DNA of 32,664 nt from Oxalobacteraceae bacterium (GTDB taxonomy: Bacteria; Pseudomonadota; Gammaproteobacteria; Burkholderiales; Burkholderiaceae_D). Below, one piece after another: positions 16,085 through 22,830 of the stretch; within the stretch, counting starts at the first letter, position 1; the number at the start of each line of letters is the position of its first letter. The DNA is taken from assembly GCA_003537575.1 (NCBI GenBank), contig DPRS01000028.1, positions 17,693-50,356 of the forward strand. The letters are read 5' to 3'. The position numbers and the translations under genes are program-made. Under the pieces are notes generated by a model. It made no database searches. It saw nothing but the letters and a program-made list of their open reading frames with translations, and was not told the DNA's origin.

Positions 16085-16113
16085 AAAGGGCGGCCCACGA
16101 GCCGCCCTTTTTT
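16083..16113. terminator. Bidirectional terminator between isc operon and glycine-zipper gene
   Basis: A 12-bp stem (AAAAAGGGCGGC/GCCGCCCTTTTT) with a six-base loop ends the isc transcript with six T (16108-16113). Because the other arm begins with five A, it can also end the convergent minus-strand gene that stops at 16128. Confidence 0.9.
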
Positions 16114-16127
16114 GTATCCTGTCCGTT

Positions 16128-16868
16128 CTAGCCGCGCAAAGTCAGCTCGCCATTGACGATGCGCACGCGGTCGCCCACACGCCAGTTGTCGGTGGTTTGT
16201 TTGAAACTGCGCGTCGTGCCGTCTTCCATGCGCACCTGGACGAGATAGCTGCTGGTAGAGCGGGCGCGTTTTTCGACTTCATTGCCGGCATAGCCGCCGC
16301 CCACCGCGCCGGCCACAGTCGCGATTTTCCTGCCGCTGCCGCCACCGACCTGATTCCCCAGCACGCCACCCAGCACGGCACCGGCGACAACGCCCAAGCC
16401 GCTGGCCTGGCCCTGTTCCTGCACCGCCTGCACCGATTCTACCCGGCCGCAGTCATAACAGATCGCGCGTGCCTGCGCCGTCTGTTGCGCGTAGCTGTTT
16501 GATGCCGGGCGCGAGGTGCTGCGCTCGGACGTTTGCGCGGCCTGCCTGGGCGCGGGCTTTGGGGCCGGTTTTTGCGAGGCATTCTCCGGCTGATCGGCTG
16601 CCGGTTTTGCTTTCGGCGCGGGGGCATTGGCATCCGCCTGCGCCGCAATCACAGCTTGCGCTTTCGATTCCGTCTCTGTTTGCGCAGGCTTGTCGCCGGC
16701 TGACGCCATCAGGCTCGCGACCGCGGCGCTGCCGGGGCCGCTTTCGCTGTGCGAAGTCGGCAGCAGGCCGGTGATGGCAGCGACGCCGGTCAGGCTCAGG
16801 ACCGTCACCGACACGGCGGCGATGGCGACCAGGGGATGAATGCGGTTCGGTTTGTTAGTGCTTTCCAT
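16128..16868 (-). CDS. Glycine-zipper 2TM-domain envelope protein
   Basis: This 246-residue protein has an N-terminal membrane anchor (about 12-36), then a long Ala/Pro/Lys/Gln-rich linker (about 40-130). A glycine-zipper domain (GVVAGAVLGGVLGNQVGGGS to YAGNEVEKR, about 155-200) and a C-terminal beta region (YLVQVRMEDGTTRSFKQTT) follow. It resembles the Rickettsia 17-kDa antigen-type glycine-zipper proteins found in the cell envelope. A pair of cysteines, C137-x-x-C140 (ICYDC), precedes the zipper. A GGGAG ribosome-binding site supports ATG 16868. The exact function is unknown; a role in envelope structure or stress is inferred. A 7-bp inverted repeat (GTTGAAA 16893-16899, TTTCAAC 16934-16940) lies upstream. 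Confidence 0.8.
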   Translation of the reverse strand: MESTNKPNRIHPLVAIAAVSVTVLSLTGVAAITGLLPTSHSESGPGSAAVASLMASAGDKPAQTETESKAQAVIAAQADANAPAPKAKPAADQPENASQKPAPKPAPRQAAQTSERSTSRPASNSYAQQTAQARAICYDCGRVESVQAVQEQGQASGLGVVAGAVLGGVLGNQVGGGSGRKIATVAGAVGGGYAGNEVEKRARSTSSYLVQVRMEDGTTRSFKQTTDNWRVGDRVRIVNGELTLRG

Positions 16869-17002
16869 GCGGGGCTCCCTTTGCTTGGTGATGTTGAAAG
16901 TTGCCTTCTTAAGAACTGATTATCAAAGGAAAGTTTCAACAAAAATAGACGGCAAGTGGTGACAGATGTAAGGGGTTGTAACTTTCATCGGGCACAGGGA
17001 AT

Positions 17003-17025
17003 AAAAAAGGGCCGCAGCGCGGCCC
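17003..17025 (-). terminator. Terminator of the prfB-lysS operon
   Basis: GGGCCGC/GCGGCCC (17009-17015 and 17019-17025) forms a 7-bp GC stem with a three-base loop. On the minus strand it is followed by six T (17003-17008). It lies 25 bases past the lysS stop codon. Confidence 0.88.
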
Positions 17026-17049
17026 CTTTCACATGGCGAAAGACGAAGC

Positions 17050-18588
17050 TCAATCTTCGCGGCGCAGGTGCGGGAACAGGATCACGTCGCGGATATTCGG
17101 CGAATCGGTGATCAGCATCATCAGGCGGTCGATGCCGATGCCGCAGCCGCCGGTCGGCGGCAAGCCGTACTCCAGCGCGCGGATGTAGTCGGCGTCGTAG
17201 TACATGGCTTCGTCGTCGCCGGCTTCCTTGGCGGCGACCTGGGCCTGGAAGCGTGCGGCCTGGTCTTCGGCGTCATTCAGCTCGGAGAAACCGTTAGCGA
17301 TCTCGCGGCCGGTCATGAACAGCTCGAAGCGCTCGGTAATGTTCGGCACGGTGTCGGAAGCGCGCGCCAGCGGCGACACTTCCACCGGATAGTCGATGAT
17401 GTAGGTCGGGTCCCACAGCTGCGCTTCGGCAGTTTCCTCGAACAGCGCCAGCTGCAGCGCGCCCAGGCCGGAATGGGCATGCGGCTTGACGCCCATGGTC
17501 CGCAGTTCGTGGCGCAGGAAGCCCTCGTCGTTCAGCTGCTCGCTGGTGTATTTCGGCGCATACTTGTTGATCGCCCCGACGATCGTCAGACGCTCGAACG
17601 GCTTCGACAGGTCCAGCTCGCGGCCCTGATAGGTCAGCTTCGCCGTACCATGCGCATCGATGGCGGCCTGGCGGATCACCTGCTCGGTGAATTCCATCAG
17701 CCACTTGTAATCGACGTAGGCAGCATAGAATTCCATCATCGTGAATTCCGGATTGTGGCGCGGCGACACGCCCTCGTTGCGGAAGTTGCGGTTGACTTCG
17801 AACACGCGCTCGAAGCCGCCCACCACCAGGCGCTTGAGATACAGCTCCGGCGCGATGCGCATGTACATTTCCATGTCCAGCGCGTTGTGATGGGTGATGA
17901 AGGGCTTGGCCGCGGCGCCGCCCGGGATCACGTGCAACATCGGCGTCTCGACTTCCATGAAGTCGTTCTTTTCCATGAAGCGGCGGATCGACGACATCGC
18001 GGCGGTGCGCGCCTTGAAGGTGCGGCGCGTGTCCTCGTTCATGATGAGGTCGACGTAGCGCTGGCGGTACTTGGTTTCCTGGTCGGCCAGGCCGTGGAAC
18101 TTGTCCGGCAGCGGGCGCAGCGACTTGGTCAGCAGGCGCAGGCTGTTCACCTTCACCGACAGCTCGCCGGTCTTGGTCCTGAACAGTGTGCCTTCGGCGC
18201 CGAGGATGTCGCCGAGATCGTAGTGTTTGAAGGCGCTATAGGCTTCCTCGCCAAGCAGGTCCTTGGTGATGAAGAGCTGGATGCGGCCATCAGCCTGCGG
18301 ACCGGAGGCATCCTGCAGCGTAGCGAAGGATGCCTTGCCCATGATGCGCTTTAACATCATCCGGCCGGCCACCGAAACCTTGATGGCCTGCGCTTCCAGG
18401 GCTTCGCCTTCGGCGGCACCGTGCTGCGCCTGCAGGTCGGCCGCCTTGTGCTGCGGACGGAAATCGTTGGGAAAGGCGATGCCTTTCTCGCGGATCGCCG
18501 CCAGCTTGGCGCGGCGCTCGCCAATGATGGAATTCTCGTCCTGCGGCTGCGCCGCAGTCTCGGTTTGTTGCGCGTTTTGCTGAGTCAT
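17050..18588 (-). CDS. lysS: Lysyl-tRNA synthetase (class II)
   Basis: This 512-residue enzyme charges tRNA-Lys with lysine. An N-terminal OB-fold anticodon-binding domain (about 70-180) is followed by the class II core. Motif 1 lies around FMEKNDFMEVETPML, motif 2 is FEVNRNFRNEGVSPRHNPEF, and motif 3 is GCGIGIDRLMMLITDSPNI. The length is usual for bacterial LysRS. The glutamine-rich N-terminal 20 residues are a non-conserved extension. It is the second gene of the prfB-lysS pair, 48 bases after prfB, the same order as in E. coli. Confidence 0.97.
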   Translation of the reverse strand: MTQQNAQQTETAAQPQDENSIIGERRAKLAAIREKGIAFPNDFRPQHKAADLQAQHGAAEGEALEAQAIKVSVAGRMMLKRIMGKASFATLQDASGPQADGRIQLFITKDLLGEEAYSAFKHYDLGDILGAEGTLFRTKTGELSVKVNSLRLLTKSLRPLPDKFHGLADQETKYRQRYVDLIMNEDTRRTFKARTAAMSSIRRFMEKNDFMEVETPMLHVIPGGAAAKPFITHHNALDMEMYMRIAPELYLKRLVVGGFERVFEVNRNFRNEGVSPRHNPEFTMMEFYAAYVDYKWLMEFTEQVIRQAAIDAHGTAKLTYQGRELDLSKPFERLTIVGAINKYAPKYTSEQLNDEGFLRHELRTMGVKPHAHSGLGALQLALFEETAEAQLWDPTYIIDYPVEVSPLARASDTVPNITERFELFMTGREIANGFSELNDAEDQAARFQAQVAAKEAGDDEAMYYDADYIRALEYGLPPTGGCGIGIDRLMMLITDSPNIRDVILFPHLRRED

Positions 18589-18636
18589 GATGAAAGTGCG
18601 TATTTTTTATGTTTGAGGGCCGGGCAGAGCGTCGGA

Positions 18637-19741
18637 TCAGACGCCCTGCTTGAGCGATGCGGCGATGAAGTCATCGATGTCGCCGTCCAGCACCGCCTTG
18701 GTGTTGCCCACCTCGTAACCGGTGCGCAAATCCTTGATGCGCGACTGGTCCAGCACGTAGGAGCGGATCTGGTGGCCCCAGCCGACATCGGTCTTGGAGT
18801 CTTCCAGCTTCTGCTGTTCGCTCATGCGATTGCGCAATTCCAGTTCGTACAGTTTCGCCTTCAGCATGTCCCAGGCTTCGGCGCGGTTGCGGTGCTGGCT
18901 GCGGTCGTTCTGGCACTGCACCACGATGCCCGAGGGCGCGTGCGTCAGGCGCACGGCGGAATCGGTCTTGTTGATGTGCTGGCCGCCCGCGCCGGACGCG
19001 CGGTAGGTATCGACGCGTACGTCGGCCGGGTTGATGTCGATCTCGATCGAGTCATCCACTTCCGGGTAGACGAACAAGCTGCAGAACGAGGTATGGCGGC
19101 CGTTGGCCGAGTCGAACGGCGACTTGCGCACCAGGCGGTGCACGCCGGTTTCGGTACGCAAGAAGCCGTAGGCATAGTCGCCCTCGACCTTGATCGAGGC
19201 GGTCTTGATGCCGGCGACTTCGCCCTCGGAGATTTCCAGGATCTCGGCCTTGAAGCCCTTGCGCTCGCAATAGCGCAGGTATTGCCGCATAATCATCGAG
19301 GCCCAGTCCTGCGCTTCGGTGCCGCCGGCGCCGGCGGTGATGTCGATGAAGCAGTTGTTGGGGTCCATCGGATTGTTGAACATCCGGCGGAATTCCATGC
19401 CTTCGACACGTTTCTTCAGCTCTTCGGCATCGGCTTCGATGGCGACGATGGTGTCGTCGTCGCCTTCCTCGCGCGCCATTTCGAACAGGTCGGTGGCGTC
19501 GCGCAGGCCGGCTTCGATCTCGGTCAGCGAGACGACGATGGCTTCGAGGGATTTCTTTTCACGGCCGAGGTCCTGGGCCCGCTTCTGGTCATTCCAGACG
19601 TTGGGGTCTTCCAGTTCGGCGTTGACTTGTTCCAGTTTCTCCGACTTCGCAGCGAAGTCAAAGATACCCCCGTAGTTCAGCCTCACGGGAGGTGAGGTCC
19701 GCCAGCAGGGCGGAAAGGGCGTTGAGGCGTTCAGCTTCCAT
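18637..19741 (-). CDS. prfB: Peptide chain release factor 2, with programmed +1 frameshift
   Basis: RF2 reads UAA and UGA and releases the finished peptide. The ATG at 19741 opens a 27-codon frame ending in LRGYL at an in-frame TGA (19658-19660). The local sequence CGGGGGTATCTTTGAC is the classic RF2 recoding site: a GGGGG Shine-Dalgarno-like stretch, then CTT TGA C. A +1 shift on CTT reads on as D-F-A-A-K and continues for 340 codons to 18637, giving 367 residues. SPF (in RKSPFDSANGRH) is the stop-codon recognition tripeptide, and GGQ (ASGAGGQHINKTDS) is the hydrolysis motif. Expression is self-regulated: low RF2 slows termination at the TGA and favours the shift. The gene is co-transcribed with lysS. 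Confidence 0.96.
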
Positions 19742-19758
19742 GGTGGGGTTCGTGTTTG

Positions 19759-19780
19759 TTCGGTGAAACCGAATATTATA
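19759..19780 (-). promoter_or_regulatory. -10 box and inverted repeat at the prfB promoter
   Basis: On the minus strand TATAAT (19775-19780) lies 34 bases before the prfB ATG. No good -35 box lies at the standard distance. A perfect 6-bp inverted repeat, TTCGGT-GAA-ACCGAA (19759-19773), covers the expected transcription start and could be a small operator or a 5' RNA hairpin. Confidence 0.5.
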
Positions 19781-19822
19781 ACTTAGGGGAGGGTGAGAGG
19801 CGAAAGCGGGACGCGTTAATTC

Positions 19823-19900
19823 TCATTTCAGCCGGGAAGCCTTGCGTTTTTCCTCGCGTTCGACATATTGGTCAATTGCCTCGCGCATGAGCCAATGCGG
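19823..19900 (-). pseudogene. Truncated ribbon-helix-helix (CopG/ParD-like) antitoxin remnant
   Basis: The minus strand encodes 25 codons reading PHWLMREAIDQYVEREEK and ending RLK before a TGA at 19823. This is the second helix and the start of the tail of ribbon-helix-helix antitoxins (typically RxPHWLMREAIEQYVEREEKRE). The frame is interrupted by TAG at 19901-19903, immediately before the proline, so the DNA-binding beta strand and first helix are lost. The C-terminal half is also shortened. No toxin gene is adjacent. The break point lies just beside the A+T-richer drug exporter gene, which suggests that acquisition of the exporter or an associated deletion removed the rest. Identification is by motif recognition only. 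Confidence 0.65.
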
Positions 19901-19931
19901 CTAAAAATGATAATAATGAATTAATGAAAAG

Positions 19932-20264
19932 ATGAAAAATTGGTTATATTTATTTGGCGCAATAGTTGCGGAAGTCATCGCAACATCGGCGCTTAAGGCT
20001 AGCGATGGTTTTACGAAGCTATGGCCGACCGTGCTCCTAATTGTAGGTTATAGCGCGGCTTTCTACTTGCTTTCTCTGACCCTTCGCGCCATTCCCGTAG
20101 GAATTGCTTATGCAGTCTGGTCGGGCGTTGGCATTATTCTGATCTCGGCGGTGGCCTGGCTTTGGTATGGCCAAAAGCTGGATCTCCCGGCGATGATCGG
20201 CATGGCGCTCATCGTGGCAGGGGTGGTTGTGCTCAACGTGTTTTCAAAGACAGTCGCGCATTAG
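19932..20264 (+). CDS. Small multidrug resistance (SMR) efflux pump, QacE/EmrE-like
   Basis: This 110-residue protein has four membrane helices and the SMR hallmarks. E14, in GAIVAEVIATSALKAS, binds drug and protons. IPVGIAYAVWSGVGI spans the conserved loop and helix 3 dimer motif, and YGQKLD follows. Family members work as antiparallel dimers exporting quaternary ammonium compounds or similar cations in exchange for protons. The sequence is close to the QacE/F/H group in pattern (MKNWLYLF, SALKASDGFTKLWP). The gene is visibly richer in A+T than its neighbours, and a broken antitoxin lies upstream, so horizontal transfer is likely. No attC site was found, so it is not an obvious integron cassette. 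Its ribosome-binding site is weak (GAAAAG). Confidence 0.92.
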   Translation: MKNWLYLFGAIVAEVIATSALKASDGFTKLWPTVLLIVGYSAAFYLLSLTLRAIPVGIAYAVWSGVGIILISAVAWLWYGQKLDLPAMIGMALIVAGVVVLNVFSKTVAH

Positions 20265-20418
20265 CGGCGTATCAATCAGACGAGCAGGTGGTGCCTCGTA
20301 GCAGCGCGACATTCTCCCGCATGCGCACATGCAGCGTTCCTGTATCAGCGTGTGCAGCATATTGGGATGCCCTTTTATGAAGATGGATTATGGCGCATAA
20401 GACAACTTCTATGACAGA

Positions 20419-20484
20419 TATGATGATGGGCGTGTACTTTCATAAATGTTGTTTTATATGATGTAAACCGTTATCTATGATGGG
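20419..20484 (+). repeat. TATGATG repeats upstream of parB-like gene
   Basis: Three copies of TATGATG begin at 20419, 20457 and 20476; the first and last are extended by GG(G). Spacings are 38 and 19 bases, multiples of 19. They could be a binding array for the ParB-like protein or simply a low-complexity A+T-rich leader; three short words are not proof of an array. Confidence 0.4.
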
Positions 20485-20501
20485 ATTGCGAATGAAAGCC
20501 G

Positions 20502-20520
20502 GCGCCACGCCCGTTGGCGC
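20502..20520 (+). repeat. Inverted repeat GCGCCA-N7-TGGCGC
   Basis: A perfect 6-bp palindromic pair (20502-20507 and 20515-20520) separated by seven bases lies about 50 bases before the parB-like ATG. It may be an operator for that gene or a short RNA hairpin; no T run follows. Confidence 0.45.
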
Positions 20521-20572
20521 AACCACGCGCGGTGTAAACTCTGCGCCGCTACTGTAAATTTCCGTATTACCT

Positions 20573-21409
20573 ATGACTATTACCATCAACGAAGACCTCA
20601 AAGCCTACATCGACCCGCTCACCGAAGACGAATACGCCTCACTGGAGCGCAGCTTGCTGGCCGAAGGCTGCCGCGACGCGCTAGTGCTGTGGGGCGACCT
20701 GCTGGTGGACGGCCATAATCGCTACGGCATCTGCCAGAAGCATGGCATTCCTTTCAATACCATCCAGAACGAAACCTTCAAGTCGATGGACGACGTGCAC
20801 CTGTGGATGATCGATAACCACCTCGGGCGGCGCAGCGTGTCAGACTTCCAGCGCGGAGTGCTGGCGCTGCGTAAGAAGGAGATCATGGCGGCGCGTCTGG
20901 CGCAGACCGTGGTCGAATCGGCGCCGACGACACAGGGCGCGGAAAACCCGCCGTCGCAGGCTGACGGCGCAGATGCTTCCGTCCGTCACGTCACGCCGCC
21001 GCTGACGCGCGAAGCCTTGGCGCGCGCGGCGCGGGTGAGTAGCGCGACGCTCGGCCAGATCGAAAAAATCCGCAAGACGGCGACGCCCGAACTGGTTAGC
21101 GCAGTCAAATCGGGCGAGATTTCCATCAATGCCGCCGCCGTCGTCGCCACTCTGCCTACCGAGAAACAGGTGGCAGCGGTGGCCGGCGGCAAGAAGGAAT
21201 TGCGCCAGGTGGCGCGGCAAGTGCGCGAGAGCCGGTTGCCGCCCAAGCAGGAGCGTGAGGTCGAGCCTCCACCCGCCGATGCCACGCCCGAGCAGCTCGA
21301 AATTCATCGCCTGAAGCAAGTAGTCGCGGAACTGACTGAAGAGCGCGACCAGCTGAAAAAGAAGGTGCAGCACTTGACGATTGCGCTGGCGGAGGCGCGC
21401 GGAGGATAA
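20573..21409 (+). CDS. Solitary ParB-like (ParB/Spo0J-type) DNA-binding protein
   Basis: This 278-residue protein begins with a short ParB N-terminal domain. LTEDEYASLERSLLAEGCRD and LLVDGHNRYGICQKHGI match the variant found in plasmid replication/partition-related proteins, with DGHNRY in place of the CTP-binding GERR motif. Residues 140-220 contain helix-turn-helix-like segments (VSSATLGQIEKI, EISINAAAVVA). Residues 238-278 form a coiled coil (EIHRLKQVVAELTEERDQLKKK). No parA is adjacent, so it is not the chromosomal segregation pair. Similar solitary proteins occur in betaproteobacterial chromosomes and mobile elements; its target is unknown. The TATGATG repeats and inverted repeat just upstream are candidate sites. 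Confidence 0.75.
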   Translation: MTITINEDLKAYIDPLTEDEYASLERSLLAEGCRDALVLWGDLLVDGHNRYGICQKHGIPFNTIQNETFKSMDDVHLWMIDNHLGRRSVSDFQRGVLALRKKEIMAARLAQTVVESAPTTQGAENPPSQADGADASVRHVTPPLTREALARAARVSSATLGQIEKIRKTATPELVSAVKSGEISINAAAVVATLPTEKQVAAVAGGKKELRQVARQVRESRLPPKQEREVEPPPADATPEQLEIHRLKQVVAELTEERDQLKKKVQHLTIALAEARGG

Positions 21410-21557
21410 GCGTTGTGACGCAAGCCCGGGTTTCCGCATGAACCTTGCTTATTCTGTTTTGCAGGAAATCCTGGTTAAAAAATAGGCTTGCTAGAACTAT
21501 CGCCGTCTGGCAAAGGTCAGATGAAAAGAATACTTTTCAACTTTTAAATTGCATTGC

Positions 21558-22616
21558 ATGGTAGAGATTGCTGGCAAGCGTCGCCGATGTATCGTCATGG
21601 CAGTTACCGCATTAACCCTCACCGCAGCAGCCTACAGCGGCGCTCCCGTAAAGCTGGACGGAGGAAACGTACAGCCCACCGATAGCGGCACCCTTGCCGC
21701 ACCGGCCGAGGATGCGGAAAGTCTGCTCGGAGCAGACGCCAGGGTCGTCGAAAATACCGGCGATCTGCCGTCGCCGCCCGTCGATATCATAGAACCCGTC
21801 GATGCTGCGTCGGCGCCGCCATCCGGGTACGGCGCTTCACCTTCGCAGCATCCGCAAAGCACTGTTGTTGCGGGGGCGTTTGCCGGGAGCGTGCTTAACG
21901 AGTCGTTTGATGGAAAAACGATGACAGGCTTCGGCACGGCAATCATTGACGACGACAACGTTTATCTCGTCAGCGGCAAGGGCGTGAATGGCTCCAACGC
22001 AATCAAGGTGAATTATCGCGGCAACAGCAAGGGCAGCGAACGGGTCATCGTCAACTACAAGCTGCCCCGCTCCTTGCAATACACGCTGAATTTCGACGTG
22101 AATTTCTGCGCCGGATTTGACTTTCGCAAGGGCGGCAAGCTGCACGGACTTGGCTCGGCCAATCCTGTCGCGGGCGGCAAGGAGGTATCCCCGCCTCGCT
22201 GGAGCGCCAGGAGCATGTTCCGCCGTCAAGGCGGACTGCAGAGCTACATTTATAGCCAGAATATGAAGGGGAAATATGGCGATGTCGTTATCGCAAAAAA
22301 CTTCCGATTCCAGCCGGGCCGTTACTACGCCCTGACTCTTCAGGTGGTGCTCAATAATCCTGTCGCGGCAAGTAACGGCTATATGCGCATCTTCGTCGAT
22401 GGCACGCCAGTGATTTATCACGGCAATATCAAGTTCCGTTCAACGGAGTCGCTGGATTCCCAGATCAGCACCTTAATGTTCAATACTTTCCATGGCGGCC
22501 ACGCCGCCGATTGGGCGCCCCGCAACGCGAATGGATCGTACAAGGTGGATTGCGCCTATTTCGACAATTTTGCGGTATCTCCATTGCTTGAAGTGCGATA
22601 CGCGCTTGTTATGTAA
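21558..22616 (+). CDS. Secreted polysaccharide lyase, PL14-like
   Basis: This 352-residue protein has a basic start and hydrophobic segment (KRRRCIVMAVTALTLTAAAY) acting as signal peptide. A proline/alanine-rich linker of about 90 residues and a beta-jelly-roll domain (about 105-352) follow. The order NFDVNFCAGFDFRKGGKLHG, then WSARSMFRRQGGLQSYIYSQ, FQPGRYYALTLQVVLN, MRIFVDGTPV and MFNTFHGGHAADWAP matches polysaccharide lyase family 14. That family cleaves alginate or glucuronate polymers by beta-elimination. Substrate specificity is not readable from sequence alone. ATG 21558 is chosen over the TTG nine bases earlier, though neither has a good ribosome-binding site. The next gene on the strand encodes a GH3 glycosidase, so a joint role in external polysaccharide breakdown is plausible. 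Confidence 0.72.
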   Translation: MVEIAGKRRRCIVMAVTALTLTAAAYSGAPVKLDGGNVQPTDSGTLAAPAEDAESLLGADARVVENTGDLPSPPVDIIEPVDAASAPPSGYGASPSQHPQSTVVAGAFAGSVLNESFDGKTMTGFGTAIIDDDNVYLVSGKGVNGSNAIKVNYRGNSKGSERVIVNYKLPRSLQYTLNFDVNFCAGFDFRKGGKLHGLGSANPVAGGKEVSPPRWSARSMFRRQGGLQSYIYSQNMKGKYGDVVIAKNFRFQPGRYYALTLQVVLNNPVAASNGYMRIFVDGTPVIYHGNIKFRSTESLDSQISTLMFNTFHGGHAADWAPRNANGSYKVDCAYFDNFAVSPLLEVRYALVM

Positions 22617-22710
22617 ATGTGTTCCCCGGCGTGTTGCCGTCTCTTGTTGCATCTTCTTATATTTCACTTTTGGTTAAAGAATAATATTGACTCCAAGTGC
22701 GCTTTGAATT

Positions 22711-22739
22711 TTGACCGAATCACCTAAGCTACCTAGAAG
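22711..22739 (+). promoter_or_regulatory. Candidate promoter of the GH3 gene
   Basis: TTGACC (22711-22716) and TAGAAG (22734-22739) are separated by 17 bases, matching five and four of six consensus positions. Transcription from it would give a leader of about 80 bases containing the small upstream ORF. Confidence 0.45.
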
Positions 22740-22779
22740 AATAAAGCAACCCAGGGAGATCATCCTTCCGAGAACGCCC

Positions 22780-22830
22780 ATGCAGCAGTCCCGCGGTCTC
22801 GTTGTCATCCTTCGGAGTGCTACATCATGA
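22780..22830 (+). CDS. Possible 16-codon leader ORF overlapping the GH3 start
   Basis: ATG 22780 opens a frame reading MQQSRGLVVILRSATS, ending at TGA 22828-22830, which overlaps the GH3 ATG (22827-22829) as ATGA. Its own start is preceded by TCATCCTTCCGAG, which repeats almost exactly as TCATCCTTCGGAG before the GH3 start, 45 bases later. Exact four-base coupling suggests that ribosomes finishing this peptide could re-initiate on the GH3 gene. It could also be chance, as short ORFs are common. Confidence 0.35.
   Translation: MQQSRGLVVILRSATS

Larger units (their letters stand above)
20265..20572. other. Intergenic region between SMR pump and parB-like gene
   Basis: About 310 bases carry no convincing gene. 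Its second half is A+T-rich and has three copies of TATGATG (20419, 20457, 20476; spacing 38 and 19 bases) and related TATGA words, then an inverted repeat at 20502-20520. The first half shows no clear structure. No strong promoter was identified. Confidence 0.5.

Noticed and set aside
20265..20345. Possible integron attC site after the SMR pump
   Set aside because: No GTTRRRY/RYYYAAC core pair or imperfect palindrome of the right form was found.
20391..20417. GCGCATAA word resembling a XerC half-site (dif-like)
   Set aside because: The matching XerD arm (TTATGTTAAAT-like) is absent at the required six-base spacing, so it cannot be called a dif or attachment site.
21410..21557. Possible cyclic-di-GMP riboswitch before the PL14-like gene
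   Set aside because: A GCAAAGG word was seen, but the paired stems and tetraloop/receptor pattern could not be built.
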